DNA of 64,000 nt from Arthrobacter sp. V1I9 (GTDB lineage Bacteria; Actinomycetota; Actinomycetes; Actinomycetales; Micrococcaceae): NCBI RefSeq assembly GCF_030817075.1, contig NZ_JAUSYU010000001.1, positions 3,658,001 through 3,722,000 of the forward strand, in the 5' to 3' direction. Of this stretch, positions 36,538-44,164 are shown piece by piece; position 1 is the stretch's first letter, and every line of letters begins with the position of its first letter. A program made the position numbers and the translations under genes. The notes under the pieces were generated by a model, which did not search any database, was not told the origin of the DNA, and saw nothing but the letters and a program-made list of their open reading frames with translations.

Positions 36538-37689
36538 CTAAAGTATCCGATCGCTGCGGGCAACGCGGTTCCGGCCCAGTGACTTCGCGGCGTACAAAGC
36601 GCGGTCCGCGGCGGCGATGAGCTTGTCCACGTCGGTTGTGCCGGCGTCGTACGTGGAAATTCCGTAACTGACAGTCGGCATCTCCATCTCCTCCGCCGTG
36701 GGTGCCGCTGCCAGGCGCCTGCTGATTTCCTCGGCGATTGTTTCCGCCCGCTCCGCACTGGTGCCGGGCAGCAGGAGGACAAACTCTTCCCCGCCGTACC
36801 GTCCCACCAGGTCGGTTGAGCGGACCGTGTCAGTGCACGCCTCGGCGAAGGACTGCAGGGCGAGGTCACCGGCGGCGTGGCCGTAGGTGTCATTGACGGA
36901 CTTGAAGTGGTCCAGGTCGGCCAGGATGAGTGTGCCGGAGCCGCGGGTGATGGTGCGGTCGGCCAACTGCTCGGCCGCCAGGTCCAGGAAGGCCTTCCGG
37001 TTGAGGAGCCCGGTGAGGTCGTCGCGGGAAGCCACTACCCGCAGAGCCCGGGTCTGCTGTTCGCTGCTGAGGGCGGCCATGCTGAAGGACACCACAACCA
37101 ACAGCACCATTGTCACCAACGTGGTGACGGCGGAGCCGAAGATGGTGACAAAATAGGGGCCGTTCTGGCCCTCCACCAGGAAGGCAGCCCAGCGCAGCAG
37201 GTAGAAGACCGCCAGACCGCCGGCGGCCATGGCCATGGGGATCCGCACGCGTGAATATCCTGGTTCCAGGCGCCACAGCTCGCGGGATGCCAGGCCGATG
37301 GTCAGGCCCATAGCTGCCAGGAACACCGGCCCGCCGGACCAGGTATTGGTGGCCGGGTTGTCCAGGACGGAGGCGATCAGGGTAACCAGCGGAATGCCGG
37401 TGAAGGCCCACTTTGGGGGCGGGACCGTCCGCAGCGAGCGCGCACCTGCCCACACCGCGACGCCGCCGTGCACCAGCAGCACGTTGCCCAGCGGGTTTGC
37501 CCATACCTGTTGCGGGGTACGGTCCAGAAGGAAGCACGCCGATCCGGAGAGGAAGAAGATCAACGCCAGGCACCACCAGCCGCTGTACGGCGAGCGCGTG
37601 GTCCGGTAGGCGGAAAAGTAGAAGAGGAACACCAGAACCAGGGCCATCAGGCCAAACGCGATTCTCAGGGTCGCGGTATCCAGAACCAT
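36538..37689 (-). CDS. Membrane-bound diguanylate cyclase (GGDEF)
   Basis: 383 residues. Six to eight membrane helices occupy the first 210 residues, then a GGDEF domain with RDDLTGLLNRKAFLD, DLDHFKSVNDTYGHAAGD and the active site RYGGEEF. The RSTD five residues before GGEEF is an intact product-inhibition I-site. It should make cyclic di-GMP in response to an unknown membrane signal. No EAL domain is present. The start at ATG 37689 is used because GGGGGA lies upstream; the frame extends further. It is convergent with the SulP gene with 14 bases between. Confidence 0.93.
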   Translation of the reverse strand: MVLDTATLRIAFGLMALVLVFLFYFSAYRTTRSPYSGWWCLALIFFLSGSACFLLDRTPQQVWANPLGNVLLVHGGVAVWAGARSLRTVPPPKWAFTGIPLVTLIASVLDNPATNTWSGGPVFLAAMGLTIGLASRELWRLEPGYSRVRIPMAMAAGGLAVFYLLRWAAFLVEGQNGPYFVTIFGSAVTTLVTMVLLVVVSFSMAALSSEQQTRALRVVASRDDLTGLLNRKAFLDLAAEQLADRTITRGSGTLILADLDHFKSVNDTYGHAAGDLALQSFAEACTDTVRSTDLVGRYGGEEFVLLLPGTSAERAETIAEEISRRLAAAPTAEEMEMPTVSYGISTYDAGTTDVDKLIAAADRALYAAKSLGRNRVARSDRIL

Positions 37690-37832
37690 GTAACCGTAGT
37701 CCCCCCGAATGCGGAAATGCGTGCCGACCCCAAGTATTGCACCGGCGCGGGAGCCTGTCAGGATATCCGCTTCGGCTTGTGCAGGGCCGAAGGTTGCCAG
37801 ACAGCCCGCAGGACCACCGAAAGGCAAAACCC

Positions 37833-38069
37833 ATGCTCCTTCTTTTTGGTTTCAAGACAGTGCTGAAGGCCCTCCCCGGCAAGCCGGCCACCTGCCAGTA
37901 CTGCCGCTCGTTCGTCCACCACCACCTCGAGGAGAAGGCCACCAAGTTCACGCTCTTCTTCATCCCGGTGTTCACCACCTCGCGGTCCTACCAGATCACG
38001 TGTACAAACTGCGGCTACGTCTCGAGGATCTCTGCGCGGGAGAAGCGGGCGCTGGAACTGCAGCGCTAG
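37833..38069 (+). CDS. Zinc-ribbon protein, 78 residues
   Basis: Two CxxC pairs (CQYC and CTNC) flank a hydrophobic stretch TLFFIPVFTTSRSYQI, the layout of small zinc_ribbon proteins with a membrane-associating turn. AAAGG precedes ATG 37833. The function is unknown. Confidence 0.8.
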   Translation: MLLLFGFKTVLKALPGKPATCQYCRSFVHHHLEEKATKFTLFFIPVFTTSRSYQITCTNCGYVSRISAREKRALELQR

Positions 38070-38173
38070 GCGGAGCGATCACCAATACCTTGGGGGTGGT
38101 GCGCCGGAAACTCTGGCGGATCCCGCCGCCTGCTACTACAGTAGGACCGGATCCGCACCCCCAGACGGGCGGT

Positions 38174-38225
38174 GCCGGCCAGCCGGAAGCCGATGGGCTT
38201 CACAACCGAGGGACCTGATGCCGGC
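38174..38225 (+). promoter_or_regulatory. Structured leader element upstream of rsgA
   Basis: GCCGGC at 38174-38179 can pair with GCCGGC at 38220-38225, enclosing a perfect hairpin GAAGCC-GATG-GGCTTC (38186-38201). It lies just upstream of a 26-codon ORF with a very strong ribosome site. It does not match a riboswitch class I can name. It may be a transcription or translation control element. Confidence 0.35.
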
Positions 38226-38253
38226 CCCCTCTGCGGGAAGGGAGGTGTTTTTG

Positions 38254-38334
38254 ATGACTGTTACAGCCGTGCGCCCACAGCGCTCCGCAACCCTCATCCA
38301 AACCCTTCCCCTGTACCGCACCGGCCCCGCCTGA
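38254..38334 (+). CDS. Possible 26-residue leader peptide before rsgA
   Basis: GGGAGGTG, one of the strongest ribosome sites in the window, stands six bases before ATG. The frame encodes a short basic peptide (start MTVTAVRPQRS, end LYRTGPA) and stops at TGA. It lies 72 bases before the rsgA start and downstream of paired arms. Its strong initiation site makes translation likely. It resembles leader-peptide arrangements, but no run of one amino acid is present. Confidence 0.5.
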   Translation: MTVTAVRPQRSATLIQTLPLYRTGPA

Positions 38335-38406
38335 CCTCTCCGCGGAGCGCCAACACCCAGGCCAAAAGCGGCCGGTGCGCAGGGGGCATTCCCATGAGGT
38401 ATCACA

Positions 38407-39573
38407 GTGAACACATCGTCAGGCAGCGCCCTGGACAGCACCAACATCTCAAGCACTAACAACGTAGTCACCAGCGCAGGCAACGGCCCGCTCCTCTATG
38501 GCTACACCCCCGCCGTCGCCCGCCACTTCCAAAACCATCCCGTCCCGGACGCAACCGAGCCGGGCCGCGTGGTCCGGGTGGACCGCAACCTTTTACTGGT
38601 GGCAGCCGGTCCGGACCTGCTGCACCTGCCCTACCCGCTGACTGGGGAAACGGCAGTCACCGGCGACTGGGTCTGGATCGGTCCCAACAGGGCCGGTGAC
38701 CGCCAGATCCTGGGCGTCCTTCCGCGCCGCTCGGAACTCAGCCGCAAGCGTGCCTTCGAGGACTCCTCCGCGGCGCAGGTGCTGGCTGCGAACATGGACA
38801 TGGTGGGCGTGGTGGTGCCGGTGGACCGGCCGCTCACGCACAACCGCCTGGAACGCACGCTCGTCGCGGCGTGGGATTCCGGCGCCACTCCCCTGGTGAT
38901 CATCACCAAGGCGGACCTCGCAGCGGTGGCGGACGACGTCGTCGGCAAGGTCATCCTGCAGGCGGCAGGCGTGGACGTGGTGACCACCTCCGCGGAGACC
39001 GGCGACGGCATCGACGAGATGCTGGCACACATTCCGGCGGGCGGCACCATCGTCCTCCTTGGGCCGTCCGGCGCCGGAAAGTCCACGCTCATCAACGCCA
39101 TGGTGGGCCGCGAAGTCCAGAACACCGGGGAGGTCCGAACGGGCGACTTCAAGGGGAAGCACACCACCACGTCGCGGGAACTCGTGCCCCTGCCGAACGG
39201 GACGGTCCTGATGGACACACCCGGGGTGCGGGGCTTCGGATTGTTCGACGCCGAGGACGGCCTCGGCGAGATGTTCGGCGACGTGGAGGAACTGGCCGGT
39301 CAGTGCAGGTTTGCGGACTGCGCCCACCAGGGCGAGCCCGGCTGCGCCGTGCAGGAGGCCATTGCCGACGGCGGGCTGGAGGAACGCCGCTGGCACAACT
39401 ACCTGAAGCTGCAGCGCGAACTGGCCGCCCTGGCCCGCCGCGGCGACGCCGCGGCGCAGCGCGCCTACCAGCGGGAGTGGCACCAGAAGGTGGTGACGGC
39501 GGGGAAGTCCCAGCGGTGGGCCGAGCGGGAGACGGCGGAGCGGAAGGACCGTGCGGGCCGCAAGCGGCGCTGA
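38407..39573 (+). CDS. rsgA: Ribosome small-subunit-dependent GTPase A
   Basis: 388 residues starting at GTG. An N-terminal OB-fold (GDWVWIGPN) precedes a circularly permuted GTPase: G4 ITKAD first, then G1 GPSGAGKSTLIN, switch GKHTTTS and G3 DTPGVRGF. It ends in the zinc site CRFADCAHQGEPGC. RsgA checks late 30S ribosome maturation and releases factors on GTP hydrolysis. About 35 N-terminal residues precede the usual start and are variable. It is preceded by a leader ORF and a hairpin-rich segment. Confidence 0.96.
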   Translation: MNTSSGSALDSTNISSTNNVVTSAGNGPLLYGYTPAVARHFQNHPVPDATEPGRVVRVDRNLLLVAAGPDLLHLPYPLTGETAVTGDWVWIGPNRAGDRQILGVLPRRSELSRKRAFEDSSAAQVLAANMDMVGVVVPVDRPLTHNRLERTLVAAWDSGATPLVIITKADLAAVADDVVGKVILQAAGVDVVTTSAETGDGIDEMLAHIPAGGTIVLLGPSGAGKSTLINAMVGREVQNTGEVRTGDFKGKHTTTSRELVPLPNGTVLMDTPGVRGFGLFDAEDGLGEMFGDVEELAGQCRFADCAHQGEPGCAVQEAIADGGLEERRWHNYLKLQRELAALARRGDAAAQRAYQREWHQKVVTAGKSQRWAERETAERKDRAGRKRR

Positions 39574-39630
39574 TGGTTTGCTGCGGTTGTTGCTGCATGC
39601 GGTCAGCCGGTTGTTTGACGCCGAACCGTG

Positions 39631-39768
39631 TTAGAGCTCCGGGGCGTGCTCTTCGGGCAGCGCCCCTTCATCCTCCGGGTGCCGCTTCAGGTTGAGCAAC
39701 GCCAGCAGCAGACCGCCCCATACCGTGAGGATGGCGATGATCATCATGGTTATCGCGATCGGCGTCAT
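39631..39768 (-). CDS. metS: MetS-like small subunit of a methionine/alanine importer
   Basis: 45 residues: one membrane helix (ITMMIIAILTVWGGLLLALL) followed by an acidic tail (HPEDEGALPEEHAPEL). Its ATG overlaps the stop of the NSS transporter (ATGA), the known arrangement of metP-metS, where the small protein is required for transport. The match is clear from size, composition and position. Confidence 0.88.
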   Translation of the reverse strand: MTPIAITMMIIAILTVWGGLLLALLNLKRHPEDEGALPEEHAPEL

Positions 39769-41429
39769 CGTGCCGCTTCCTCTTCTTCCTCGTCCATCAT
39801 GGATTGGTACTCCGGGTCATGGTGCGCTTTGGATGTGCGGCTCCAGGGAATGAAGGTCAAGACCAGCGCCAGGACCACGAGGCTGCCAGCCATGCCCCAG
39901 CCGAACAGGCCCACAAACCACTCAGGATAGCCCTCGTAGGTCGTGGAAATCTTGCTGATGAATTCGTTGGACACCATGTAGATCAGCGCGAGTGGCACCA
40001 CCCCGGCCACCAGTACCATCCACGTACGTCGCATCTTAATGGTTGATACGCCGTTGAGGTGTGCTGACAGCAGCGGCAGCTTGCGCAGGAACCAGGCCAG
40101 CACCACTACGGTCACCAGCGCGCCGAGCGTGATGCCGAAGCTGTTGACGAACGCATCGGAGGTGTCCAGGAGGTAGAGGCCCGTTGCTGTGGGGAACAGT
40201 GCCAAAGACACTGCCCCGACCAGCACGCTGACCACCAGGGAAGCCTTGATACGCCCCCAGCCGAGCTTGTCCTGCACGGCCGCGACGATAACCTCGAGCA
40301 CGGAGATTAGTGATGTGACTCCCGCGAACACGAGGGATCCGAAGAACAGCACCCCCATGAGGGCCCCGAACGGAGCTTGGGAAACGATGGTAGGGAACGC
40401 GACAAATGCCAAACCGATGCCCTGGGTCACTACGTCATTGACGCCGGCCCCCGCGGCCTGGGCCATAAAACCCAAGGCGGCGAACACGCCGATACCGGCC
40501 AGGATTTCGAACCCCGAATTCGCGAAGGCAACCACCATGCCGGAACCGGTGAGGTCCGTCCTGCGCTTCAGGTAGGAGGAGTAGGTAACCATGATGCCGT
40601 AACCCACCGAGAGCGAGAAGAATATGTGGCCGTAGGCCGCAGCCCAGACGGACGGATCGGCCAGGGCGGACCAATCCGGGGTGAAGAACGCGTTCAGCCC
40701 TTCAGCGGCGCCTGGGAGGAACAGCGATTGGACCACCAGCAGCACAAACATCACCACCAGCAGCGGGAGCAGGATGGAGTTCGCTCGTGAGATGCCCTTA
40801 CGGATCCCGGCCACCATGATGACGATTACTGCAATCCAGATCAGCAGCAGCGGGAAGAAAACGGAGGGCACGTAGTTGAACCCGATGCCCGGCGCCTCGG
40901 CTACCCTAAGGAAGCTCCCGAAAAAGTAGCCCTCGGCGTCGTCGCCCCATGCCTCGGTGAAGGAAAAGATGGTGTACATCACGGACCACGCGATGATCAC
41001 CGCGTAATAGGCCGCGATGACAAAGCAGACCAGAACCTGCCACCACCCCAACGGCTCGGCAACGCGGCTGAGCCGGCGGTAGGCCAGCGGAGCGGAGCCA
41101 CGGAACTTATGGCCCACGGCGTAGTCGAGGAACAGCAGCGGGATTCCTGCCGTCAGCAATGCCACAAGGTAAGGGATGAGGAAGGCACCGCCGCCGTTGT
41201 CATAGGCGATGTAGGGAAATCGCCAGATGTTGCCCAGTCCCACGGCTGAGCCGATGGCGGAGAGGATGAAGAGCCTGCGTGTGGAAAAGGTCTCGCGCTT
41301 CGTTGGTGCGGCCGAACCGGGCCGGGGCGAGCTGGCTGCGGGGGTGCTGCTCATGCCGCCCCACCCCCGACGTTTGCCCGGGCCTGGGGGGGCGCCGTGG
41401 GCGCTGCGGCGGTATTCCTTCCGGTTCAT
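39765..41429 (-). CDS. metP: NSS-family sodium-dependent amino-acid transporter (MetP type)
   Basis: 554 residues with about twelve helices. The NSS signature appears as SAIGSAVGLGNIWRFPYIAY followed by NGGGAFLIPYLVALL. It should import methionine and alanine or similar with sodium, together with the MetS subunit downstream. GGAGAG precedes ATG 41429. A later ATG at 41354 would remove a basic N-terminus and is a possible alternative. Confidence 0.9.
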   Translation of the reverse strand: MNRKEYRRSAHGAPPGPGKRRGWGGMSSTPAASSPRPGSAAPTKRETFSTRRLFILSAIGSAVGLGNIWRFPYIAYDNGGGAFLIPYLVALLTAGIPLLFLDYAVGHKFRGSAPLAYRRLSRVAEPLGWWQVLVCFVIAAYYAVIIAWSVMYTIFSFTEAWGDDAEGYFFGSFLRVAEAPGIGFNYVPSVFFPLLLIWIAVIVIMVAGIRKGISRANSILLPLLVVMFVLLVVQSLFLPGAAEGLNAFFTPDWSALADPSVWAAAYGHIFFSLSVGYGIMVTYSSYLKRRTDLTGSGMVVAFANSGFEILAGIGVFAALGFMAQAAGAGVNDVVTQGIGLAFVAFPTIVSQAPFGALMGVLFFGSLVFAGVTSLISVLEVIVAAVQDKLGWGRIKASLVVSVLVGAVSLALFPTATGLYLLDTSDAFVNSFGITLGALVTVVVLAWFLRKLPLLSAHLNGVSTIKMRRTWMVLVAGVVPLALIYMVSNEFISKISTTYEGYPEWFVGLFGWGMAGSLVVLALVLTFIPWSRTSKAHHDPEYQSMMDEEEEEAAR

Positions 41430-41587
41430 GTGAAGCTCTCTCCAATAGAGGTGAATGTCCGGTGCAGTGGCTATTTCGGGACTTTACTGCGGATGCCGCC
41501 CCTCCGGGAAGTCCCTGTGCAAGTCCCGCCCCGCAAGGAACCGCCGGCTGCGGGACTTGCGTCCTGCCCGGGTAGTAGGGTTCCGTC

Positions 41588-42292
41588 ATGGACATCATCC
41601 TGGTACCCGGTTTCTGGTTGGACGCCTCATCCTGGGAGGAGGTGACGCCGGCCCTGAACGCCGCCGGCCACCGGACGCATCCGCTCACGCTTCCCGGCAT
41701 GGAATCCGTCGATGCGAGCCGTACCGGGATAGGCCTGCGGGACCATATCGACGCGGTGGTGGCCGCCCTCGATGCTTTGGAGGGCAAGGTTGTCCTTGTG
41801 GGGCATTCCGGCGGCGGTGCCATCATCCACGGCGCCCTGGATGCCCGTCCCAACCGGGTGGAACGCGCCATCTATGTGGACAGCGGCCCGCTCGGCGAAG
41901 GGGGCGTCGTCAACGATGAACTGGAGGCCGACGGCGACGACGTTCCGCTTCCGCCGTGGGAGGGCTTCGAGGACGCCGACTTGGTGGATCTTGATGACGG
42001 GCTGCGCGAAGCCTTCCGGGCACGGGCCATCCCCCAGCCCAAAGGCGTGGCATACGACCAGCAGCACCTGAGCGACGAGCGCCGCTACGACGTCCCGGCC
42101 ACCATCATCGCCTGCGAGTTTCCGTCGGCCATGCTGAAGGAATGGATCGACGGCGGCCACCCCTTCGTTGCCGAACTCGGCCGGATGCGGGAGGTGGAGT
42201 ACGTGGACCTCCCCACCGGACACTGGCCCCAGTTCACCAAACCCGCCGAGCTGGGCCGCGCCATCCTGGCGGCAGTGGAGCGGAGGGGGTAG
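41588..42292 (+). CDS. Alpha/beta hydrolase
   Basis: 234 residues. It starts directly with the first strand (IILVPGFWLDASSWEEV); the nucleophile elbow is VGHSGGGAIIHG and the catalytic His is near LPTGHWPQF. Small proteins of this type are esterases of broad or unknown specificity. It lies alone between the amino-acid importer and umuD. Confidence 0.85.
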   Translation: MDIILVPGFWLDASSWEEVTPALNAAGHRTHPLTLPGMESVDASRTGIGLRDHIDAVVAALDALEGKVVLVGHSGGGAIIHGALDARPNRVERAIYVDSGPLGEGGVVNDELEADGDDVPLPPWEGFEDADLVDLDDGLREAFRARAIPQPKGVAYDQQHLSDERRYDVPATIIACEFPSAMLKEWIDGGHPFVAELGRMREVEYVDLPTGHWPQFTKPAELGRAILAAVERRG

Positions 42293-42336
42293 CGCCGCCG
42301 TCGTTATTGTCGCCCTGCCGCTGTACACTCAAGGTA

Positions 42337-42352
42337 TCGAACATATATTCGA
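42337..42352 (+). promoter_or_regulatory. SOS (LexA) box of umuDC
   Basis: TCGAACATATATTCGA, with TCGAA/TTCGA arms, fits the actinobacterial LexA box form TCGAAC-N4-GTTCGA with one change. It lies 14 bases before the umuD start, so LexA binding would block initiation until DNA damage. Confidence 0.85.
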
Positions 42353-42365
42353 ATAAGGGTGTGTT

Positions 42366-42797
42366 GTGGGCGTTATTGTCGGTCCCCGCGTGATAGATGC
42401 GGGTCTCTCTTTGCAGCTGGCGTGGGTGTCCCCGGTGCCGGTAGCTGCGGGTTACCCGTCGCCCGCCCAGGACTACTTTGACGGGCGGATAGACCTGAAT
42501 GAGCACCTGATCAAGGACATCACCAGCACCTTCGTCGTCCGCGTCACCGGCGACTCGATGGAGCGTGCCGGCATCAGCGACGGCGACGAACTGATCGTCA
42601 ACAGGGCCCTTGAACCAAAGGACGGCTGCGTGGCCATCGCCGTTCTGGACGGGGAGCTGACCGTAAAACGGCTTCGCATCACCGCCACGGGCGTGGTGCT
42701 GCAGGCCGAGAACCCCAAGTACCCGGACATCAAGGTCTCGGACCTCAGTGAGCTCACCATCTGGGGTGTGGCCACCAGGTGCCTTCACCATGTCTAG
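42366..42797 (+). CDS. umuD: UmuD-like S24 peptidase (translesion polymerase accessory)
   Basis: 143 residues starting at GTG with AAGGG upstream. The catalytic Ser64 is in VTGDSMERAGI and Lys101 in LTVKRLRI, the Ser-Lys dyad of LexA-family self-cleaving proteins. There is no DNA-binding domain. Cleavage promoted by RecA would activate it as partner of UmuC. The stop is followed nine bases later by umuC, so they form an operon under the SOS box. Confidence 0.92.
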   Translation: MGVIVGPRVIDAGLSLQLAWVSPVPVAAGYPSPAQDYFDGRIDLNEHLIKDITSTFVVRVTGDSMERAGISDGDELIVNRALEPKDGCVAIAVLDGELTVKRLRITATGVVLQAENPKYPDIKVSDLSELTIWGVATRCLHHV

Positions 42798-42806
42798 GGG
42801 GCGCCA

Positions 42807-44105
42807 GTGACCCGGCCGGCGATCATGCGTCAGCTGCCCGAAATCGCGCATGTGGACGTGAACTGCTTCTACGCCAGCGCCGAACGTGCCTTCGACCCCT
42901 CCCTTGAGGGCAAGCCGCTGATTGTTCTTTCCAACAATGACGGCTGCGCCGTCACCCGCTCCCCCGAGGCGAAAGCCCTCGGCATTGGAGTCGGCGAGCC
43001 CTGGTTCAAGCTCGCACCGCGGGCCAAGGAATGGGGCCTGGTAGCGAAGTCGAGCAACTATGAACTGTATGGGGACATCAGCGCCCGCGTGATGGAACTG
43101 CTGGGCCGGTACTCCGCCTGGCTGGAGGTCTACAGCATCGACGAAGCCTTCCTGGGAGTCAAAGGCACGCCGGAGCACCTGCTGGGGCTTGGCCGGACCA
43201 TCAAAGCCGCCGTAGCCCGGAATGTCGGGGTCCCGGTCTGCGTGGGGATCGCCCGCACCAAGACCCTGGCGAAGCTGGCCAACCAGTGGGCCAAGCACAA
43301 TCCCGCGTTCGGCGGCGTCTGCCGCTGGGATTCAGTGCCCCTGGAACAGCAGGAGGCGCTGATGGCAAGGCTCTCTGTCGTGGAGATCTGGGGTGTGGCG
43401 GCTCGGATCACCAGACGCCTCAACACCATGGGCATCCATTCCATCCTTGACCTCAAGCGTGCGGACCCCGTCCTGATCCGCGACCGCTTCTCGGTGGTGA
43501 TGATGCGGACCGTGCTCGAACTGCAGGGGACGCCGTGCATCCCCATGGAGGAAGCCCGGGTGGGCCGCGACCAGCTGATTTTCTCCCGCTCGTTTTCCAC
43601 CCCCATTACGAGGGCGCACGATGTGCGGCAGGTCCTCAGCGTCTACGCCCAAATGGCCAGTGGCCGTCTCGCCAAGCACAACCTGCAGGCGAAGGTCCTC
43701 ACCGCGTTCGCCGGAACATCCCAGTTCAACGCGCAGGGGACGTCCTTCCCCTCCGTCTGCGTTCCGCTTCCCATGCCGACGGCGGATCCCGTCATCCTCA
43801 CCAAAGCCGCCCACGCGCTGCTGCCCGCCATCATCGACGGCACCAAATACGCCCGCGCCGGCATCATGGTCACCGATCTTCGCCCCAGCGGCAACCAAAA
43901 GCCGTTGGAGCCCTTTGAGAACCCGCATGAGGAGCGGCGTGTCGGGCCACTGCTGGAGGACGTCACCCGCCGGTACGGCCGCGGCTCCATCGGCTTGGGC
44001 CACGCGGGGATCCGCGGCGGACCGGACTGGACCATGAAACGGGACATGCGCTCCCCCAGGTACACCACCCACTGGGATGAGCTCCCGCTCGTCAAAGCAG
44101 CCTAG
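42807..44105 (+). CDS. umuC: UmuC, Y-family DNA polymerase
   Basis: 432 residues starting at GTG. The polymerase motifs are VDVNCFYASAERAFDP at the N-terminus and EVYSIDEAFLGV with the paired acidic residues, then the helix-hairpin-helix thumb LARLSVVEIWGV region and a little-finger domain with a UmuC-type C-terminus. It copies damaged DNA at the cost of mutation. The SOS box upstream of umuD controls it. Confidence 0.94.
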   Translation: MTRPAIMRQLPEIAHVDVNCFYASAERAFDPSLEGKPLIVLSNNDGCAVTRSPEAKALGIGVGEPWFKLAPRAKEWGLVAKSSNYELYGDISARVMELLGRYSAWLEVYSIDEAFLGVKGTPEHLLGLGRTIKAAVARNVGVPVCVGIARTKTLAKLANQWAKHNPAFGGVCRWDSVPLEQQEALMARLSVVEIWGVAARITRRLNTMGIHSILDLKRADPVLIRDRFSVVMMRTVLELQGTPCIPMEEARVGRDQLIFSRSFSTPITRAHDVRQVLSVYAQMASGRLAKHNLQAKVLTAFAGTSQFNAQGTSFPSVCVPLPMPTADPVILTKAAHALLPAIIDGTKYARAGIMVTDLRPSGNQKPLEPFENPHEERRVGPLLEDVTRRYGRGSIGLGHAGIRGGPDWTMKRDMRSPRYTTHWDELPLVKAA

Positions 44106-44119
44106 CTTCCTGGGTCCGC

Positions 44120-44149
44120 CGTGACCCGGGGGCGCACCCCCGGGTCACG
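44120..44149. terminator. Bidirectional terminator between umuC and the GH13 gene
   Basis: A 13-bp perfect stem CGTGACCCGGGGG/CCCCCGGGTCACG with loop CGCA lies between two convergent genes. Confidence 0.85.
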
Positions 44150-44164
44150 CCGCCTCAGCCTTCC

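Noticed and set aside
38205..38245. A TPP or SAM riboswitch before rsgA
   Set aside because: Short words such as ACCTGATGCCGG resemble parts of a TPP element, but the other conserved segments are missing and the downstream gene is not in thiamine or sulphur metabolism.
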